Assembly: GCA_937923375.1 (NCBI GenBank)
Contig: CALAJG010000209.1
Coordinates: 1-9,002, forward strand
Direction of reading: 5' to 3'
Length of the DNA: 9,002 nt
DNA from: an uncultured Leucothrix sp.
GTDB lineage: Bacteria > Pseudomonadota > Gammaproteobacteria > Thiotrichales > Thiotrichaceae
Shown here: positions 6,353 to 9,002 of the stretch, piece by piece
How positions within the stretch are numbered: the stretch's first letter is position 1
Layout: every line of letters begins with the position of its first letter
Notes under the pieces: model-generated
The model's input: only the letters and a program-made list of their open reading frames with translations
Database searches by the model: none
Told to the model about the DNA's origin: nothing
Position numbers and translations under genes: made by a program

Positions 6353-7711
6353 ATGAACTCGACAAAAACACTAGGGATGAAAGCGTTTCGCGCCGACATC
6401 TTGCACTTATTAGATGACCCGGGCGATACCCTAAATTATGAAGCATCCGCACAGATTGAGTTTATAAAAGACGGGCTGTTAGTCGTTAAGGACGGTTTAG
6501 TCGCTGAACGAGGTCCCGCCAGCACTTTGCTAAAAACATTGCCTGCAGACTGCGTAATCGTCGAATACCCTGATCAGCTAATTATTCCCGGGATGATAGA
6601 CACGCACGTGCATTATCCGCAAAGCGATATGATTGCCTCCTATGGCGAGCAGCTGCTGACATGGTTAGAGACCTATACCTTCCCTACCGAAAGCCAATTT
6701 TCAGATCACGCACATGGCCGTGATGTGGCTGGTTTTTTTCTGAACGAATTATTGCGCAATGGCACCACCACTGCTTTAGTCTTTGGTACCGTTCATCCCG
6801 AATCTGTGGATGCATTCTTTGAGGAGGCTCAAAGGCGCAACTTGCGCATGATCGCAGGTAAGGTGCTGATGGACCGCAACTGTCCCGACTACCTTCAGGA
6901 CACGCCAGAAACCGCTTATACCGACAGCAAACGGCTCATCGAAAAATGGCATGGCAGAGATCGCCTGCTGTATGCCGTGACGCCACGCTTTGCCCCAACA
7001 TCCAGCAGTGAACAGCTGGCTAAAGCAGGCCGGCTGCTGGAAGAATTCCCTGATGTTTATCTGCATACGCACGTTGCAGAAAACAAAGACGAAGTCGCCT
7101 GGGTCCGTGAGCTGTTTCCAGAAAGTCGCAGCTATCTGGATGTTTACCAACAATACAAACTACTGAAGCCCCGTTCAGTACTTGCACACTGCATTCACCT
7201 GGATGAAGAAGACAAACACTGTATGGCGCAAACCGGCGCTGCGGCAGCGTTTTGTCCAACGTCAAATTTATTTATTGGTAGCGGGTTGTTCGATTACGAT
7301 GACATGAACAAACATGATGTTCGAGTCGGCCTCGGAACCGATGTAGGCGGTGGCACGAGCTTTAGCTTATTAGAAACGAGTAGTGAAGCGTATAAAGTGA
7401 CGCAAATGTTAGGGAAAAAACTCTCAGCTTTTCAAGCCTTGTATCTTGCAACGCTAAGTGGTGCAAAAGCGCTTTACCTTGATGACAAGATTGGCAATTT
7501 CGAAGTTGGCAAAGAGGCTGACTTTGCCGTCTTGGATCTCGCCGCTACGCCGCTGATTGAACGGCGAGTTAAGCACTGCAAGGATCTTCATGAAAAGCTG
7601 TTCAGCTTAATGATGCTGGGTGATGATCGCGCTATTGCGGCAACCTATGTGCTGGGCGAGCTGGCTCATAAAAATGACACAGTAAAAAAGCCAGGAGGCA
7701 CGACAGCATAG
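6353..7711 (+). CDS. guaD: Guanine deaminase GuaD
   Basis: GuaD hydrolyses guanine to xanthine and ammonia in the cytoplasm, feeding the divergent xanthine dehydrogenase. The 452-residue product is a zinc-dependent TIM-barrel amidohydrolase that closely resembles E. coli GuaD (439 residues, recalled) throughout, including YGEQLL.WL, FPTE, LLRNGTTTALVFGTVHP and RFAPTSS. Metal ligands are visible: His85 and His87 in DTHVHYPQSDM, His240 in HTHVAEN, His279 in AHCIHLDE and Asp330 in GTDVGGGTSF; Glu243 is the expected proton shuttle, and CPTSNLFIGSG (301-311) and Arg212 line the purine site. The ATG at 6353 has no good ribosome site; the next ATG (6377, Met9) has AGGG directly against it, so the start may move by eight codons. 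The gene ends 30 bases from the convergent DUF3179 gene, without a visible terminator. Confidence 0.97.
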   Translation: MNSTKTLGMKAFRADILHLLDDPGDTLNYEASAQIEFIKDGLLVVKDGLVAERGPASTLLKTLPADCVIVEYPDQLIIPGMIDTHVHYPQSDMIASYGEQLLTWLETYTFPTESQFSDHAHGRDVAGFFLNELLRNGTTTALVFGTVHPESVDAFFEEAQRRNLRMIAGKVLMDRNCPDYLQDTPETAYTDSKRLIEKWHGRDRLLYAVTPRFAPTSSSEQLAKAGRLLEEFPDVYLHTHVAENKDEVAWVRELFPESRSYLDVYQQYKLLKPRSVLAHCIHLDEEDKHCMAQTGAAAAFCPTSNLFIGSGLFDYDDMNKHDVRVGLGTDVGGGTSFSLLETSSEAYKVTQMLGKKLSAFQALYLATLSGAKALYLDDKIGNFEVGKEADFAVLDLAATPLIERRVKHCKDLHEKLFSLMMLGDDRAIAATYVLGELAHKNDTVKKPGGTTA

Positions 7712-7741
7712 GTCACCTTCACTCTACATCACATCAGAAGT

Positions 7742-9002
7742 TTATTTGATCAGTCGCGTCTCTGGATACGTTGCATGCCAACCAAACCAAAAGGCTCGAT
7801 GATATGGCAGAGCGACCAAACGCTGACCATCTCGCTGCGAAGTCAGATCACTTTCCGATAAAATCCAACGATTACCTTGGCTATCAGTCACCGTGCTATC
7901 ACGATCATAGCTGACAAAATTCACCCCTTTAGGATCATAAACTCGGTTCGCCCCCGACCTATCTGTCAGAATCAATAGTTTCTGCCGACCCACATTATTC
8001 TTATACAGAGGGTTCTTATTCAAAAAGGCCGTATCGATTGCAAGCTGTTGTTTTGGTGACGCAGGGAAGCGTAACGCTAATACTTCCTGTTTATTTTTCA
8101 GACGCTTATCATCAAACGGCGTGTTAAACATCAGCTCATGCGTAGCGAAATACTGGTTATAGGCAGCACCTTCACCGTAGTCACGCTGATGCCCGGTATC
8201 TGGTGAAAGCACGGTGGTATTAGGGTGCCTGCGTTTCCATTCACCCCAGCTAGTCGTTACCACCCTCAAATGCTCAAGCGCGATTCCTTTATCTACCAAA
8301 GGCCCTAGCACAGGCTCACCCTTAATAGTATTCCACAGCGACTGCGTGGCTTTGTCGTACATCAATTTATTTGAACGATAGAGAAAACCACTGGTGCCAA
8401 GATTGTGCCGTTTACCTTTGAACGTGGTTTTGTAAGGAATAACCGTGCCACATAACGTGCAGTAAACACCTGCTATTTCAACCCCACCCACCGTATCAAC
8501 AAACATCTCATGCCACGCCAATATCCGCTTAGGGTAGGCACGCGCATCGCCATTAATTTCAATACCAAATACCACATTACTATCTTCAAGATAATTGGCT
8601 TGATTCGCCGATAGCATCTTGGGACTTCGCAGTGGCGGTATGCCATCCTGCACGACGCCACCCCAGCGAATTTCATCTAACCGAATCCGTGCTGAGGCCT
8701 GACGATTGCGAAAATAGCGATCAAACTTGGGGTCAATATTCCGGTACACATCCGCCTTATAATTGGCGTAATCCCCCGATATCGCTTCAGGCTGGTTCCA
8801 TAACCAGGAATACCACTGGTTCATATCGGTCCCAAAGCTTTTTCCTGTTTTTGCCTGTAGTAGGCTGACTAGCTTTTGCCTTCCAGTTGAATTACGAGTG
8901 AACGACAGTGTTTCTAATATCTGTGGGATATTTTGCGCATGCCATGCTTGGCTGAGAACCGCTACAGCATCATTAATTGTCTGTGGTTGTGGTGAACTGA
9001 GG
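7742..9002 (-). CDS. DUF3179 domain-containing protein (N-terminus outside window)
   Basis: The frame ends at TAA (7744-7742) and remains open through the right edge, giving 419 visible residues. The first in-window Met (8824) is internal: the preceding codons read KTGKSFGTD directly into MNQWYSWLWNQP, which looks like continuous conserved protein, and no ribosome site precedes that ATG. The 59 codons before it are helical in character, like an alpha-repeat region. Counting from the 8824 Met, DUF3179 hallmarks are IRLDEIRWGGVVQDGIPPLR (47-66, in part), VYCTLCGTVIPY with Cys122 and Cys125, GTSGFLYRSNKLMYD (143-157), DTGHQRDYGEGAAY (209-222), ELMFNTP (230-236) and the C-terminal FWFGWHATYPETR (345-357). 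The CxxC could bind metal or be redox active, but the family function is unknown to me. It is convergent with guaD and shows no sign of a purine role. Confidence 0.9.
   Translation of the reverse strand, partial: LSSPQPQTINDAVAVLSQAWHAQNIPQILETLSFTRNSTGRQKLVSLLQAKTGKSFGTDMNQWYSWLWNQPEAISGDYANYKADVYRNIDPKFDRYFRNRQASARIRLDEIRWGGVVQDGIPPLRSPKMLSANQANYLEDSNVVFGIEINGDARAYPKRILAWHEMFVDTVGGVEIAGVYCTLCGTVIPYKTTFKGKRHNLGTSGFLYRSNKLMYDKATQSLWNTIKGEPVLGPLVDKGIALEHLRVVTTSWGEWKRRHPNTTVLSPDTGHQRDYGEGAAYNQYFATHELMFNTPFDDKRLKNKQEVLALRFPASPKQQLAIDTAFLNKNPLYKNNVGRQKLLILTDRSGANRVYDPKGVNFVSYDRDSTVTDSQGNRWILSESDLTSQRDGQRLVALPYHRAFWFGWHATYPETRLIK

Noticed and set aside
6136..6417. 93-codon plus-strand frame spanning the divergent region into guaD
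   Set aside because: It overlaps the starts of both xdhA and guaD in another frame, has no ribosome site and resembles no protein I know.
6776..7265. Minus-strand frames of 81 and 125 codons within guaD
   Set aside because: They overlap the most conserved part of guaD and each other, with no sign of independent coding.
7693..7698. AGGAGG near the 3' end of guaD as a ribosome site for another gene
   Set aside because: No start codon at suitable spacing leads into an open frame in the 30-base gap before the convergent gene; it simply encodes part of the C-terminus of GuaD.
7710..7718. Near-palindrome AGGTCACCT at the end of guaD as a terminator
   Set aside because: The arms are only four bases with a one-base centre and no U tract, so it cannot form a terminator hairpin.
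1..9002. tRNA, rRNA, CRISPR array, insertion sequence or integrase attachment site
   Set aside because: No tandem spaced repeats, transposase motifs, long terminal inverted repeats or recognisable RNA gene was seen on reading either strand; coding density leaves little room for them.

Overview
The window looks like chromosomal DNA from a mid-GC gammaproteobacterium. This is inferred from close resemblance of the guanine deaminase to the E. coli GuaD type, the split three-gene xdhA-xdhB-xdhC arrangement, E. coli-like Shine-Dalgarno sequences and roughly balanced base composition. No genus can be named from the sequence alone. It is almost fully coding, with no stretch above 300 bases lacking a gene.

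Layout, left to right: (1) a HupE/UreJ-type membrane protein on the minus strand, cut by the left edge (1-698); (2) a 167-180 base divergent intergenic region; (3) a small cysteine-rich lipoprotein on the plus strand (878-1249), whose stop codon overlaps that of the convergent xdhC; (4) a tightly packed minus-strand operon read as xdhA (from about 6148 down to 4592), xdhB (4592-2220) and xdhC (2223-1246); (5) a divergent control region (6149-6352); (6) guaD on the plus strand (6353-7711); (7) a convergent DUF3179 gene on the minus strand whose reading frame runs open off the right edge (7742-9002).

The centre is a compact purine-catabolism cassette. GuaD deaminates guanine to xanthine, XdhAB oxidises hypoxanthine and xanthine to urate, and XdhC is the accessory factor that delivers and helps sulfurate the molybdenum cofactor of XdhB. 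The two arms diverge from one 200-base region, so joint control is plausible, but no regulator, purine permease or urate-degrading enzyme lies in the window. All catalytic and cofactor-binding residues checked are present, so the pathway looks intact. The flanking HupE-like, lipoprotein and DUF3179 genes have no evident link to purines.

I found no RNA gene, mobile element, CRISPR array or clear terminator. The most useful observations are annotation-level: the DUF3179 gene does not start at its first in-window Met, xdhA most likely starts at a TTG behind a near-perfect Shine-Dalgarno sequence, and the HupE-like protein keeps only the first of the two HupE signature motifs. I see no convincing undescribed multi-gene system.
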